A stretch of DNA of 37,732 bases from a virus. The stretch's first letter is position 1. Each line of letters begins with the position of its first letter. The notes under the pieces are model-generated. The model saw only the letters and a program-made list of their open reading frames with translations. It had not been told where the DNA came from and made no database searches. Of this stretch, positions 7,781 through 16,154 are shown in pieces. The translations under genes were made by a program, and so were the position numbers. The stretch is from positions 1 to 37,732 of the IMG/VR virus record IMGVR_UViG_3300017917_001819. The stretch is one strand, 5' to 3'.

Positions 7781-10700
7781 TTATACTCCAAGTTTCGCTA
7801 TTTCGCCTGTGTTTTTAATTCTCAACGGTATGTAGATAAACTCTACCGATTTCACAGGTTCAATCGCTATGTCTACATATAGTTCGTTTTTGTCTATTCT
7901 AGTAGCAGTGTTATTGGTTTCATCACACACTACTAAGAAGTCATATAAGGCTCTCTGACCCACTAATTCTAACAAGAATGATTCAATAGCTGATTTGATT
8001 TCATTTCTTGTTAAAGTATCGTTAGGTTCAAAAATAAACGGTTTAGCTATTTTATCTAGTTGTGTTCTTAGATAAACAGTTAATCTTGAAACGTTAATTC
8101 TATCTAGAGCTGAACTTGCTGTGGCTTTAGTTAAGTTACCAAAGTTAACAATACCAGTTCCTGAGAAGAATGTAATTGGATTTATTTTAGCAGTATGCAT
8201 GCTGTCTCTCACTGATTCAGTCAAAGATACTGTTTGGAATTCTCCTGTGGTAGAATCAATATATCCTACAGCAGTAGCATTATCAATAATACCTCTTCTT
8301 GTACCAGCTGGCGCAAACCATGGGTAACCCACGTTGTCGTTGTTCGCTAATACTCTCAAGATCATGTGACTTGGAGGTACTATGATAGATTTTCCTAAAT
8401 TGTCTGTGGTTCTTCCTGATGGATAAAATACTCCCATATACTCACTTGAAGTAACTAAACCATCTTCACCATTGTCTGCAGCATTTGCAGAATTGTTAGC
8501 CCAGTTTGTGATTGCTGTTGCTGTGCTAGACAATCTCATAGGAGTATCTCCTACCACGAATGAAGTGTAGTTTCTGTCAGCATTTAGATTCACCATTTCA
8601 GAAATTACTTCTGGGTATCCAGGACAAGCAATAATATTAAAACCTCTTTGGTCTTCTCTAATTGCTTGGTTAGTGCTGATTTCTGATTTTAATTGTTGCA
8701 CAATTACTTTTCTCACAGCTTTTCTACCGAATGTGCCTGAACCATCGGCATTGTTAGCACTCTTAGTTACCCATCTGTCTGGGAAATAAGCTGCAACAGA
8801 TTCATTGCTGCCGTATCTTATGTTACCTTTGCCACTAGATCCAGATCCTGGATATTTGGCAGTTGTAATATAATTGTTTTTGTATTCTTTTACGTTATAA
8901 CCAGAACGTCTAGTGTTCCATAACAACATACCTTTTGGATATAGAGCTGGATCTGGAGCATCTGGATCTAAGAAGTTATCAGTTAGAAGATCTTTGATAC
9001 TAGCAGCATCGCCAGTTCCACCTTCTGAGTCTGAATCTGTTCTTGTTGAAGCTTTATTCCATCTTGCATCAGCAAATAGAATTCCGCTTTCTGTGGTTTG
9101 ATCTGTTTTATCAACCAACACATAATCTGCACCATCAGTTAAACTTGTATCATATCGATAAAGTTTTGGATAGTTTTCTAAATCACTGGTATCAATCCAT
9201 AGATCACCATTTACTAAAGTAGTGCCATCTGATTGTGTAGTAGGTTTAGTTGCTGAGAATTGAGGACCATTTGGATCAGAATTTGTTAAACTAACTCCAT
9301 TCAGTGATCCGTTTTTATAACCAACCCATGTAGTACCATTGTGTATCATGATATCTGCATCGTAGTTGTTGTTGTACCATAGAGTACCGTCTGTTGGTTC
9401 ATTGCTAGGAGCAGTTACCGAAGCTGTGTAGCTCAAACGTTTCCAGTTAGAAGCCATCACTGTTGCAGGACCTGTGGAATCTTCTGTAGCACCAGCTGGT
9501 ACATCATACAAATTGTCTACTAGTGTAGAAGAATTTGCAGTGTATGTTCCGTAGCTGTGAGCAGCCGATCCGCCAAATCCAGCATCAGCCAATGCTGTGC
9601 CTGAACTTACGTCCCACATTCTAAATTCGCCACCTAGAGCGTGAGTAATTTTTATGTAATCATCGCTGGTAATTTCTGCACTAATATTTGTGAATCCAGC
9701 ACCATTAATAGCAGCAACAAAATCTGTATTTGCTGTACCACCAAGTGTTACTGTTTCTGATTGCTCTTCAAGAGCAGCTTGGCCTTTTAATGACTCAGCA
9801 ATCTTGATTGAATGTCCGGCAGTGAAAGTTGCTCCTGCAGTTTTAGATGTAATAACAGTTTTGCCACCTTCATATCTAAATACTTGGAAGTCTCCTAAAT
9901 TATCTGTAGAGTCAAAAGCACCAAGAATTGATTGTTCAGTTGTGTTATACTGAGTATAAAGTGTGCCTGCTGTAATTCCGCTTCCTCCATTGCTAGGATC
10001 AATTCCATATATTGCCGCATGGTTGTTGGCATAGAACGGAGCATCAACCACTGACCATGATTCAGAACTAGAATTATAAATTTTTACTGAAACATCAGCA
10101 CCAGCATTTGGTGTTGTGGTTTTAAACCATACAGAACCTGTTGGTCTATTTTCTTCAGCAGTTTTCCATAATGGTCTATTAACGTGTGATGATTGTACAA
10201 ATTTTGCATTGGCACCAATTGCAGATTTCCATGCTGCACTGCCCACTTGTACCCAAGTGTTAGAACTTGTTTTGTAGTAAATTTTATTTGTAACATGAGT
10301 GGTATTGATAGCATAAGAGCCAAGAGTACCAATTGATGTTAAAGGAGCACCTGTAGATACACCACCCACTAAATTATCCACTGATGTGATATAGATTGGA
10401 GTGATTGTTGTGAATGCTTGATCTGTTTGTGACCATTCAAAAATACCCGGCACTGTAGAATTAAGATCTAACCAGTAAGCACCGTTGCTTGGAGATGCAC
10501 TTGGAGCAGTTGCAGAGCTCACTAGTTGACCTAGATCAACATTTGCTCTTAATACGAATGCTCTGTTTGCAATACCTAAAAATGAATAAGCTGCTTGTAA
10601 ACCATATTCGTTTAATTCATAACCATTTAACGAATTGCCTGATGAATCTGTGTAGAATTTTGGATCACCAAAAGTCTCTGTTAATTCTCTTTGAGAAGAG

Positions 10701-10879
10701 ATCAAATATACTGTGTTTGCATTAGCAGTTTTAGTGCCTGATGCTGTTGCTGTTCCTGCTCCGTTAGTTTTGTCTTGAGCAGTTGCTACAATTATTAAAG
10801 GGGTAGTGCCCGCGTCTGATGGTACGTAGAAACTTTCATTTATTACTGTAACTTCTACGCCTGGTGATGTTAATGCCAT
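7781..10879 (-). CDS. gp18: Contractile tail sheath protein with large insertion (gp18)
   Basis: 1032 residues against 659 in T4. The N-terminus (MALTSPGVEVTVINESF, to about residue 120) and C-terminus (about 600 to the end, with ARWNKASTRTDS, the strand RLTVYLRTQLDKIAKPFIFE, and final FIYIPLRI) are typical sheath core. Residues 120-600 are a beta-rich insertion with repeated hairpins such as NGAYWLDLN, GSVWFKTTTPN, GTLWYNNNYDADIMIHNG and GDLWIDTSD, which probably decorate the outside of the tail. I chose the ATG at 10879 rather than a non-ATG start six codons upstream, because AAGGAG (10888-10893) is correctly spaced for it. It is transcribed from its own late promoter with a 26-nt leader, and gp19 follows. 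Confidence 0.95.
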   Translation of the reverse strand: MALTSPGVEVTVINESFYVPSDAGTTPLIIVATAQDKTNGAGTATASGTKTANANTVYLISSQRELTETFGDPKFYTDSSGNSLNGYELNEYGLQAAYSFLGIANRAFVLRANVDLGQLVSSATAPSASPSNGAYWLDLNSTVPGIFEWSQTDQAFTTITPIYITSVDNLVGGVSTGAPLTSIGTLGSYAINTTHVTNKIYYKTSSNTWVQVGSAAWKSAIGANAKFVQSSHVNRPLWKTAEENRPTGSVWFKTTTPNAGADVSVKIYNSSSESWSVVDAPFYANNHAAIYGIDPSNGGSGITAGTLYTQYNTTEQSILGAFDSTDNLGDFQVFRYEGGKTVITSKTAGATFTAGHSIKIAESLKGQAALEEQSETVTLGGTANTDFVAAINGAGFTNISAEITSDDYIKITHALGGEFRMWDVSSGTALADAGFGGSAAHSYGTYTANSSTLVDNLYDVPAGATEDSTGPATVMASNWKRLSYTASVTAPSNEPTDGTLWYNNNYDADIMIHNGTTWVGYKNGSLNGVSLTNSDPNGPQFSATKPTTQSDGTTLVNGDLWIDTSDLENYPKLYRYDTSLTDGADYVLVDKTDQTTESGILFADARWNKASTRTDSDSEGGTGDAASIKDLLTDNFLDPDAPDPALYPKGMLLWNTRRSGYNVKEYKNNYITTAKYPGSGSSGKGNIRYGSNESVAAYFPDRWVTKSANNADGSGTFGRKAVRKVIVQQLKSEISTNQAIREDQRGFNIIACPGYPEVISEMVNLNADRNYTSFVVGDTPMRLSSTATAITNWANNSANAADNGEDGLVTSSEYMGVFYPSGRTTDNLGKSIIVPPSHMILRVLANNDNVGYPWFAPAGTRRGIIDNATAVGYIDSTTGEFQTVSLTESVRDSMHTAKINPITFFSGTGIVNFGNLTKATASSALDRINVSRLTVYLRTQLDKIAKPFIFEPNDTLTRNEIKSAIESFLLELVGQRALYDFLVVCDETNNTATRIDKNELYVDIAIEPVKSVEFIYIPLRIKNTGEIAKLGV

Positions 10880-10887
10880 TTTTAGTT

Positions 10888-10893
10888 CTCCTT
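10888..10893 (-). promoter_or_regulatory. Ribosome binding site that fixes the gp18 start
   Basis: AAGGAG on the minus strand, 8 nt before the ATG at 10879. It rules out a longer N-terminus. Confidence 0.85.
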
Positions 10894-10910
10894 GCAAGTA
10901 TAACTAGACT

Positions 10911-10918
10911 TATTTATT
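10911..10918 (-). promoter_or_regulatory. Late promoter for gp18-gp19
   Basis: AATAAATA on the minus strand, 31 nt before the gp18 ATG. The predicted 26-nt leader carries a strong Shine-Dalgarno. Confidence 0.8.
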
Positions 10919-10957
10919 GTTCTGCACGGTTTTTACGGCGTTATCTCGGTAATTTTG

Positions 10958-10974
10958 GTGCCTATATAGGGCAC
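10958..10974. repeat. Short inverted repeat beside the HNH promoter
   Basis: GTGCC (10958-10962) and GGCAC (10970-10974) flank TATATAG directly before the plus-strand GTAAATA. It could be an operator or a chance palindrome; neither strand shows a T-run. Confidence 0.35.
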
Positions 10975-10981
10975 GTAAATA
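10975..10981 (+). promoter_or_regulatory. Late promoter for the HNH gene
   Basis: GTAAATA on the plus strand, 5 nt before the ATG at 10987. The predicted leader length is zero. Confidence 0.65.
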
Positions 10982-10986
10982 ACGCT

Positions 10987-11337
10987 ATGAAAAGACCCCT
11001 TTGCAAAACCTGTAGGAATAAACCCAGAGCCTATGGCTATCGTAAAGGCATCAAAATCTACTGGCGCAGTCAGTGTGATACCTGTATACGCAAACAAAAA
11101 AATCTAAAAGTCAATGGTCCTGCTCGTTGGTTTGTTTCTGGGTATCGTAAAAAAGCTCGTTGTGAATTGTGTGGATTTAAAGCTGCAAATGAACAACAAA
11201 TGGACGTGTTTCATGTGGACGGCAACAGGAATAACACCAGTGTTTATAACTTAAAAACTATCTGTGCTAACTGTCAAAGATTAAAAAGTACCCAAGATTT
11301 GGGATGGTCTATTGGTGATTTAGAAGTAGATGATTAA
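10987..11337 (+). CDS. HNH homing-type endonuclease with N-terminal zinc ribbon
   Basis: 116 residues. The N-terminal half has two CxxC pairs (Cys6/Cys9 and Cys30/Cys33), which suggest a zinc ribbon. The C-terminal half is an HNH domain: CELC (Cys59/Cys62), FHVDGNRNN with His76 and Asp78, YNLKTICANC with Cys93/Cys96. All HNH ligands and the His appear intact. I place the start at 10987 because GTAAATA lies 5 nt before it; the open frame extends upstream, but that part is AT-rich non-protein-like sequence overlapping the gp18 promoter. It sits in the opposite direction to gp18 and its last 29 nt overlap the end of gp1. Similar free-standing HNH proteins occur in marine T4-like phages. Confidence 0.88.
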   Translation: MKRPLCKTCRNKPRAYGYRKGIKIYWRSQCDTCIRKQKNLKVNGPARWFVSGYRKKARCELCGFKAANEQQMDVFHVDGNRNNTSVYNLKTICANCQRLKSTQDLGWSIGDLEVDD

Positions 11338-11890
11338 TCATGTGATCTACTTGTATCTTTAAATCTGCTAAACTTCCAGAATTGTCTATTTCGTAATCAA
11401 ATGTTTGTCCAATCCAATCCCACTCGCTTTGATGCACTGTTTTTTCTTGCATTTCTTCTTTTGTAGGTATAGGTCCTCTTCTAATTAGAACAACTTTGCC
11501 TTTTAATGCTCTAATAGTTTCTATTTCATTAACAAATCTTGTGTCACTGAGTACTATTTTTCCTCCGTTATAACGAGCAATAAATGAATCGATCCAAATA
11601 CTGTCATGAAAATGTCCTCGCATAATTTCTGTGCCCCAATATTGTAAAATATATCGAGGAGTTACAGGTTTGTTAAGTTTATTACTCCAATACGGGTCGA
11701 TTCTTTCTCTCCACATTCTGCTCTCCTGTGTGGCTCCTTCGAGTAGTGCTCTATCCCAACCAAATATTGCACTCACAGCATCTTTTAATGATTTTGCAAA
11801 ACTGTCTCTGTGGAATCCGTGATTATTAACCAAACATTCTGCCACAGTATCTTTACCAGATCCTATTAATCCTACCAATCCTATCAGCAT
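11309..11890 (-). CDS. gp1: Deoxynucleoside monophosphate kinase (gp1)
   Basis: In T4 this enzyme phosphorylates dGMP, dTMP and hydroxymethyl-dCMP for phage DNA synthesis, using ATP. The P-loop is GLIGSGKDT (residues 7-15), followed by FAKSLKDAVSAIFGWD and the substrate-domain motifs TPRYILQYWGTEIMR and VLSDTRFVNEIE, all typical of the family. 193 residues (T4: 241). A nucleotide-metabolism enzyme inside the virion gene block is out of functional context, though it lies among other inserted genes here. No late octamer precedes it; TAATATAATTCT lies just upstream of the ATG. Its 3' end overlaps the convergent HNH gene by 29 nt. Confidence 0.93.
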   Translation of the reverse strand: MLIGLVGLIGSGKDTVAECLVNNHGFHRDSFAKSLKDAVSAIFGWDRALLEGATQESRMWRERIDPYWSNKLNKPVTPRYILQYWGTEIMRGHFHDSIWIDSFIARYNGGKIVLSDTRFVNEIETIRALKGKVVLIRRGPIPTKEEMQEKTVHQSEWDWIGQTFDYEIDNSGSLADLKIQVDHMINHLLLNHQ

Positions 11891-11899
11891 AGAATTATA

Positions 11900-12076
11900 T
11901 TACAGGTTTTTTATTCTTTTTGCAATCTCTTGTTTGACTTTTTTTACGGTTTTTAATATTTGTTCTCGCATTGCAGATTTATCAGCCACTTTACTCATAT
12001 TTTCCAATGCGGTTACTAGATCTTCTAGCTCTTGAAAGGATAGATCACGAATTTTTTTGATGCCTGTGTTAGCCAT
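11900..12076 (-). CDS. Small basic helical protein, unknown (58 residues)
   Basis: Starts MANTGIKKIRDLSFQELED and ends in a Lys-rich helix (KTVKKVKQEIAKRIKNL); it is probably a helical hairpin or short coiled coil. I use the ATG at 12076; a reading starting at an upstream TTG adds only two residues. The promoter-like TTAAATA lies 9 nt upstream. It sits between gp13 and gp1. There is no membrane span. The function is unknown; a small structural or nucleic-acid-binding protein is possible. Confidence 0.7.
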   Translation of the reverse strand: MANTGIKKIRDLSFQELEDLVTALENMSKVADKSAMREQILKTVKKVKQEIAKRIKNL

Positions 12077-12085
12077 AATCAAATA

Positions 12086-12092
12086 TATTTAA
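12086..12092 (-). promoter_or_regulatory. Probable late promoter for the 58-residue gene
   Basis: TTAAATA on the minus strand, 9 nt before the ATG at 12076. The predicted leader is about 4 nt. Confidence 0.5.
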
Positions 12093-12129
12093 TCTGAAGT
12101 TTTAAAGAATTAAAAGATAATAAAAAGAA

Positions 12130-12888
12130 TTAACCGATAATAAAACTAGTTGCTTGACCACCGTCCATATTAAGAACAATTTCTTGATCTAATTTTTCCA
12201 TCAGTGCCATGCCTTCTTGTTTTAATGTTTCGCCATTCAATGTGGTACCACCTTGTGGACCATTGATAGTACCAAACTTACTTCTTGCTTCTCCCAGCAT
12301 CACTTTGCAAATTGCTAGAGTATAATCTCTAACCCATGGTTTGGTATAAATGTCATTCAATAAAACGATATCTGGTCTATAGTTATCTGTGTGTAGAAGA
12401 ACTCTCTCAGTGTCAATTCTTGGACGTTGTGTTATGGTTAGAGTATGAGTGGCATTGTCGTAATGAAATTGAATAAAAGATCCAAACATTTTTCCTACCA
12501 ATTCTTGATAAGATGCAAAAGCATAATAGGTAGCCAATCCACCTGTGGCACCTGCTCTCAATAGATAGGTATTGGTGTAGGCCAAATTAAATGGTTCAAA
12601 TAGTGTTCCGCCTTGACCATCACCTCGAGTACCCACTGTGGCTCTGCCTATTTCTCTAACATTGATAATTTCATCTGGTAAGATATATTTGTTCTGATTT
12701 TCTTTAAGATCTAAAAATGCATAACTTTCTTCCACTGAATTATTAGATCTCTGTCTAAATCTGTTTAGGGCTCTTTCCAGTGCGATTTGATAGTGTTTTG
12801 GGTCTAATTCTACCTCAATCATGCCGTCTCCCAGCATGGTTTTCACATAATCAAATACTTGTTGCTGTGCTGTTTGTAATTCTGACAT
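12130..12888 (-). CDS. gp13: Neck protein gp13 (head completion)
   Basis: 252 residues. With gp14 it closes the filled head and forms the site for tail joining. Residues 1-60 are helical with the family pattern FDYVKTMLGDGMIEVELD and YQIALERALNRFRQRS. The middle is beta-rich (TLTITQRPRIDTERVLLH) and the C-terminus helical, with TKPWVRDYTLAICKVMLGEA. The start at 12888 is fixed by AATAAATA 5 nt upstream; an in-frame upstream ATG (12918) lies beyond the promoter and would put the N-terminus in the promoter. It is transcribed away from gp14, whereas in T4 genes 13, 14 and 15 run in one direction. Confidence 0.88.
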   Translation of the reverse strand: MSELQTAQQQVFDYVKTMLGDGMIEVELDPKHYQIALERALNRFRQRSNNSVEESYAFLDLKENQNKYILPDEIINVREIGRATVGTRGDGQGGTLFEPFNLAYTNTYLLRAGATGGLATYYAFASYQELVGKMFGSFIQFHYDNATHTLTITQRPRIDTERVLLHTDNYRPDIVLLNDIYTKPWVRDYTLAICKVMLGEARSKFGTINGPQGGTTLNGETLKQEGMALMEKLDQEIVLNMDGGQATSFIIG

Positions 12889-12893
12889 ACGTA

Positions 12894-12901
12894 TATTTAT
12901 T
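12894..12901 (-). promoter_or_regulatory. Late promoter for gp13 (divergent with gp14)
   Basis: AATAAATA on the minus strand, 5 nt before the gp13 ATG. Only 14 bp separate it from the oppositely oriented gp14 octamer. Confidence 0.8.
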
Positions 12902-12915
12902 GCTAAAACTTTTTC

Positions 12916-12923
12916 CATAAATA
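12916..12923 (+). promoter_or_regulatory. Late promoter for gp14-gp15-Nudix
   Basis: CATAAATA on the plus strand, 7 nt before the gp14 ATG at 12931. The predicted leader is about 2 nt. Confidence 0.8.
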
Positions 12924-12930
12924 TGGCTAT

Positions 12931-14100
12931 ATGCCAAGATTGTCAATATACAAGCCAGAAAAAGGCAACGATTACAAGTTTTTTGATCGCAATATAAATG
13001 AGATGTTTCAGGTGGGCGGAACCGACATTTTCCTACACAAATACATAGGAATATACGATCAGGGCGAAGAAGGCACTAAAGACGGTGATGCCAGCCCCTC
13101 ACAGCCGCATTATAGTGGTGATAGTTTAAATGATAGAACCATACAAGATCTGTTATTTTTAGAAAACAGAGACAGAAAATATGACAAAGATGTGTATGTT
13201 ATTAGAGGTATCTATAACGTGCAAGACACAGATTTTAATCTCAGCCAATTTGGTATGTTTTTAGCCAATGACACACTATTCTTAACAGTGCATCTTAATG
13301 ACGTTGTGGAAAGATTAGGAAGAAAACCCATGAGTGGAGATGTGGTAGAATTCCCTCATTTAAAAGATGATTACAGCCTAGATGCCAGTATACCCATTGC
13401 ACTAAAAAGATTCTATGTTATCGAAGATGTGAATAGATCAGCTGAAGGATTTTCTCCTACATATTGGCCACATCTATTAAGATTAAAATTAAAAACTCTG
13501 GTAGACAGTCAAGAATTCCGTGATATAATAGGAGATGCTACCACAGAAGGTTCTCTTGCAAGTTATATGAGTACCTATAATAAAGAAAAAGAAATCAACG
13601 ATGCTATTATTAATCAAGCAGAAGCAGATGCTCCTAAATCAGGATTTAATTACAAACAATTTTATGTTACACCAATCGATGAGAGAGGCAATGTACGATT
13701 AGAAGGAGTAAATTCAGAAGAATCTGTATCATCTGATCAACCTATTAATGCTGTGATAGACACTCCAGCTAGTAGTCATTATGGATTCTATTACAATGGC
13801 GATGGTATACCACCCAATGGATATGTGGCAGGTGCAGGAACCAGTTTCCCAACATCAAATGTTAATAAAGGAGATTATTTCTTAAGATTAGATTTCTTAC
13901 CTAATAGATTGTTCCGTTTTGATGGAGTGAGATGGATTAAAGTGGAAGACAGTGTGAGATTGACTACTACAAATAACAATACTAGAAATACATTTAAAAC
14001 CGGTTTTGTTAATAACAGCAGCACGGCTACAATTAATGGATTAACGGTAGAACAGAGACAGTCACTGACAGATGCTCTAAAACCTAAGGCGGATAATTAA
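12931..14100 (+). CDS. gp14: Neck protein gp14 with C-terminal extension
   Basis: 389 residues against 256 in T4. With gp13 it completes the head-neck connector. The N-terminal 270 residues carry the family pattern: NEMFQVGGTDIFLHKYIG, the strand DKDVYVIRGIYNVQDTDFNL, then SGDVVEFPHL and FYVIEDVNRSAEGFSP. The extension (from about 275) contains a hairpin module, GDYFLRLDFLPNRLFRFDG followed by RWIKVED (about residues 312-336), which recurs in gp18, gp15 and the fibres. It starts the plus-strand unit gp14-gp15-Nudix. The last base of its stop is the first base of the gp15 ATG (TAATG), indicating coupled translation. Confidence 0.9.
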   Translation: MPRLSIYKPEKGNDYKFFDRNINEMFQVGGTDIFLHKYIGIYDQGEEGTKDGDASPSQPHYSGDSLNDRTIQDLLFLENRDRKYDKDVYVIRGIYNVQDTDFNLSQFGMFLANDTLFLTVHLNDVVERLGRKPMSGDVVEFPHLKDDYSLDASIPIALKRFYVIEDVNRSAEGFSPTYWPHLLRLKLKTLVDSQEFRDIIGDATTEGSLASYMSTYNKEKEINDAIINQAEADAPKSGFNYKQFYVTPIDERGNVRLEGVNSEESVSSDQPINAVIDTPASSHYGFYYNGDGIPPNGYVAGAGTSFPTSNVNKGDYFLRLDFLPNRLFRFDGVRWIKVEDSVRLTTTNNNTRNTFKTGFVNNSSTATINGLTVEQRQSLTDALKPKADN

Positions 14101-15485
14101 TGCTTCATTTTTACGACGGTCAAATTAGAAAATTTATGACTCAGTTCATTCGAGTGCTGAGTAATTTTTCTATTGAATTGGGCAAAAGTACAAATGGACA
14201 GATACAATTAAGACAAGTGCCTGTAACCTATGGTGACATGACTCGACAAGTGGCCAACATTATTAGAAATAACAGCGAAAATGCTCTACAATCTGCTCCT
14301 AAAATTGCTTGTTACATAGCATCATTAGAATATGATAGAGAAAGAATGCAGAATCCTTATCACATAGAAAAACAACATCTTAAAGAAAGAAATTATAATG
14401 AAACCACTGGAGAATATGATAATACTCTAGGTGCTGGATATACCATAGAAAAAGTAATGCCAAGTCCTTTTAGATTAACAGTTAAAGCAGACATTTATAC
14501 TACCAATACTGATATGAAATTACAGATATTAGAACAGATTCTATATCTTTTTAATCCAGATTTTGAAATTCAAAAAAGTGACAACTATATCGATTGGACC
14601 AGTTTAAGTTATATTGAATTACGTGACATAGTTTTTAGTTCTAGAACTATTCCTGTGGGTGCTGAAGTAGAGATTGATGTGGCATCTATGACTTTTAGTA
14701 TGCCTATATGGTTATCTCCTCCTGTTAAAGTTTCTAAACTAGGAGTGATACAAAAAATTATTATGAGTATCTATGATGACGACGGAGGTATTACTAAAGG
14801 GTTAATAGATGGTACCTTGCTATCAAAATCTTATGTAACTCCTAACAATTATGCTCTATTATTAACAGGCAATCAGTTGAGAATGTTAGGCAGTACAGGA
14901 ACCAATGTAAGCACTGGGGGTGATGGATTCTATACGGGTGCTCGAGCAGAAACAACACTGGATCCTTTTGAAACATTTGGTCCTCCAATCAACTGGAATA
15001 TACTATTAACTCAATATGGAAGAATTACAAATGGATTAAGTCAAGTTAAATTGACACAAGAAAACGGTAATGAAGTTGTAGGCACTATATCAACATCTCC
15101 GCTGGATGAAACAATTTTATTATTCAATATTGATAGTGATACAATACCAGCCAACACTATACCGTCTGTGAATAAAATTATAAATCCTTTAACATTTGAT
15201 GCTAGTGCTGCTCCCACTGATGGTACAAGATATCTTATCACAGCAGATATTGGCGATAGCACACAATACTGGCAGGGCGGATTGAATGCTCAAGCTAACG
15301 ATATTGTACAATACAGCAGCTCTACCGACTCATGGAGCGTGGTGTGGTCAGCAGCCAATTTTGATTCCTCAGTGGAATACGTTACCAATCTTAACACAGG
15401 TATTCAATACAAATACAATGGCACGAACTGGGTTAAGAGCTACGAAGGTGTTTATATTGCAGGTAAGTGGACACTTGTGCTATAA
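14100..15485 (+). CDS. gp15: Tail completion / sheath stabiliser gp15, long form
   Basis: 461 residues; T4 gp15 has 272. It forms the hexameric ring capping the tail tube and sheath and binding the neck. The N-terminal 235 residues match the family: MLHFYDGQIRKFMTQFIRVL, RQVPVTYGDMTRQVANII, then LQILEQILYLFNPDFEIQ and SMTFSMPIWLSPPVKVSKLG. Residues 236-461 are an added beta-rich C-terminal part ending in a hairpin module (GIQYKYNGTNWVKSYEG). The start overlaps the gp14 stop by one base. It is followed after 7 nt by the Nudix gene. Confidence 0.92.
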   Translation: MLHFYDGQIRKFMTQFIRVLSNFSIELGKSTNGQIQLRQVPVTYGDMTRQVANIIRNNSENALQSAPKIACYIASLEYDRERMQNPYHIEKQHLKERNYNETTGEYDNTLGAGYTIEKVMPSPFRLTVKADIYTTNTDMKLQILEQILYLFNPDFEIQKSDNYIDWTSLSYIELRDIVFSSRTIPVGAEVEIDVASMTFSMPIWLSPPVKVSKLGVIQKIIMSIYDDDGGITKGLIDGTLLSKSYVTPNNYALLLTGNQLRMLGSTGTNVSTGGDGFYTGARAETTLDPFETFGPPINWNILLTQYGRITNGLSQVKLTQENGNEVVGTISTSPLDETILLFNIDSDTIPANTIPSVNKIINPLTFDASAAPTDGTRYLITADIGDSTQYWQGGLNAQANDIVQYSSSTDSWSVVWSAANFDSSVEYVTNLNTGIQYKYNGTNWVKSYEGVYIAGKWTLVL

Positions 15486-15492
15486 TAATTAA

Positions 15493-15921
15493 ATGCAAGA
15501 CAATATCATATGTTCTGGTGCTCTTTTTTATGCTATAAGCACGAAAAGATTTCTTTTTTTACAAAGAAATGATTCTAAAACCAAAGGCATGTGGGGATTA
15601 GTTGGCGGCAGAACCAAATATACAGAAAGTGCATTTGAAGGATTAAAAAGAGAAATCACTGAAGAGATTGGCATAACCACTACTTTTAAAAAAGTAATAC
15701 CGTTAGAATTATTCACCAGCAACGATCAAAAATTCTTTTTTAATACCTATGTGATTTGTGTAGGAGAAGAATTTTTACCAAAATTAAATCATGAACACAA
15801 TGGCTATGCTTGGTGTGCTTTTGAATGCTGGCCAAAAAATCTTCATGCAGGATTGAGAAACACTCTCAATAATAAAAGTATTAAAGGAAAATTACAGACT
15901 ATATTGGATCTTATAGTTTAA
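15493..15921 (+). CDS. Nudix hydrolase
   Basis: 142 residues. The complete Nudix box GX5EX7REUXEEXGU is visible at residues 39-61: Gly39, Glu45, Arg53-Glu54, Glu57-Glu58, Gly60. The preceding FLFLQRNDSKTKGMWGLVGG is the usual substrate-side strand and loop and resembles the GDP-mannose mannosyl hydrolase/MutT-like branch, but the substrate cannot be read from sequence. It follows gp15 by 7 nt with no promoter of its own, so it is probably co-transcribed with neck genes. Its last 4 nt overlap the end of the convergent 68-residue gene. Possible roles are nucleotide-pool cleaning, RNA cap removal or sugar-nucleotide hydrolysis. Confidence 0.92.
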   Translation: MQDNIICSGALFYAISTKRFLFLQRNDSKTKGMWGLVGGRTKYTESAFEGLKREITEEIGITTTFKKVIPLELFTSNDQKFFFNTYVICVGEEFLPKLNHEHNGYAWCAFECWPKNLHAGLRNTLNNKSIKGKLQTILDLIV

Positions 15922-16124
15922 TTGTTTCTAATCCAAGGATACCAATAGGCAGTGACCATGTCTATGCATTGGTAGGTGATATTCCAAGAACATTCCATCC
16001 ACTCTAATTCGTAAGTGTATTCTTGAAAGTTGCCCGCGTTAGGATATATGTTACCATTGAAACCACGTGGGTACGATGGTTGTGTCTCTCTAGAACTTGT
16101 AAAAAAGTCCAGTGGATTAAACAT
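15918..16124 (-). CDS. Small aromatic-rich protein, unknown (68 residues)
   Basis: Starts MFNPLDFFTSSRETQPSYP, followed by FNGNIYPNAGNFQEYTYELE and WMECSWN; very rich in Tyr, Trp, Phe and Asn, with two Cys. There is no membrane span. I see no late octamer or Shine-Dalgarno before the ATG at 16124, so it may be read with the upstream 58-residue membrane gene. Its end overlaps the Nudix gene by 4 nt. The style is of small conserved marine T4-like phage proteins; function unknown. Confidence 0.7.
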   Translation of the reverse strand: MFNPLDFFTSSRETQPSYPRGFNGNIYPNAGNFQEYTYELEWMECSWNITYQCIDMVTAYWYPWIRNN

Positions 16125-16154
16125 GATGTACTTATCTAAAACAACTCAACAATA

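Noticed and set aside
10864-10986. N-terminal extension of the HNH gene by 41 residues
   Set aside because: It would overlap the gp18 start and both promoters, and the sequence is not protein-like; the ATG at 10987 follows a late octamer.
12889-12918. N-terminal extension of gp13 by ten residues
   Set aside because: The upstream start lies beyond the gp13 promoter and within the gp14 promoter region.
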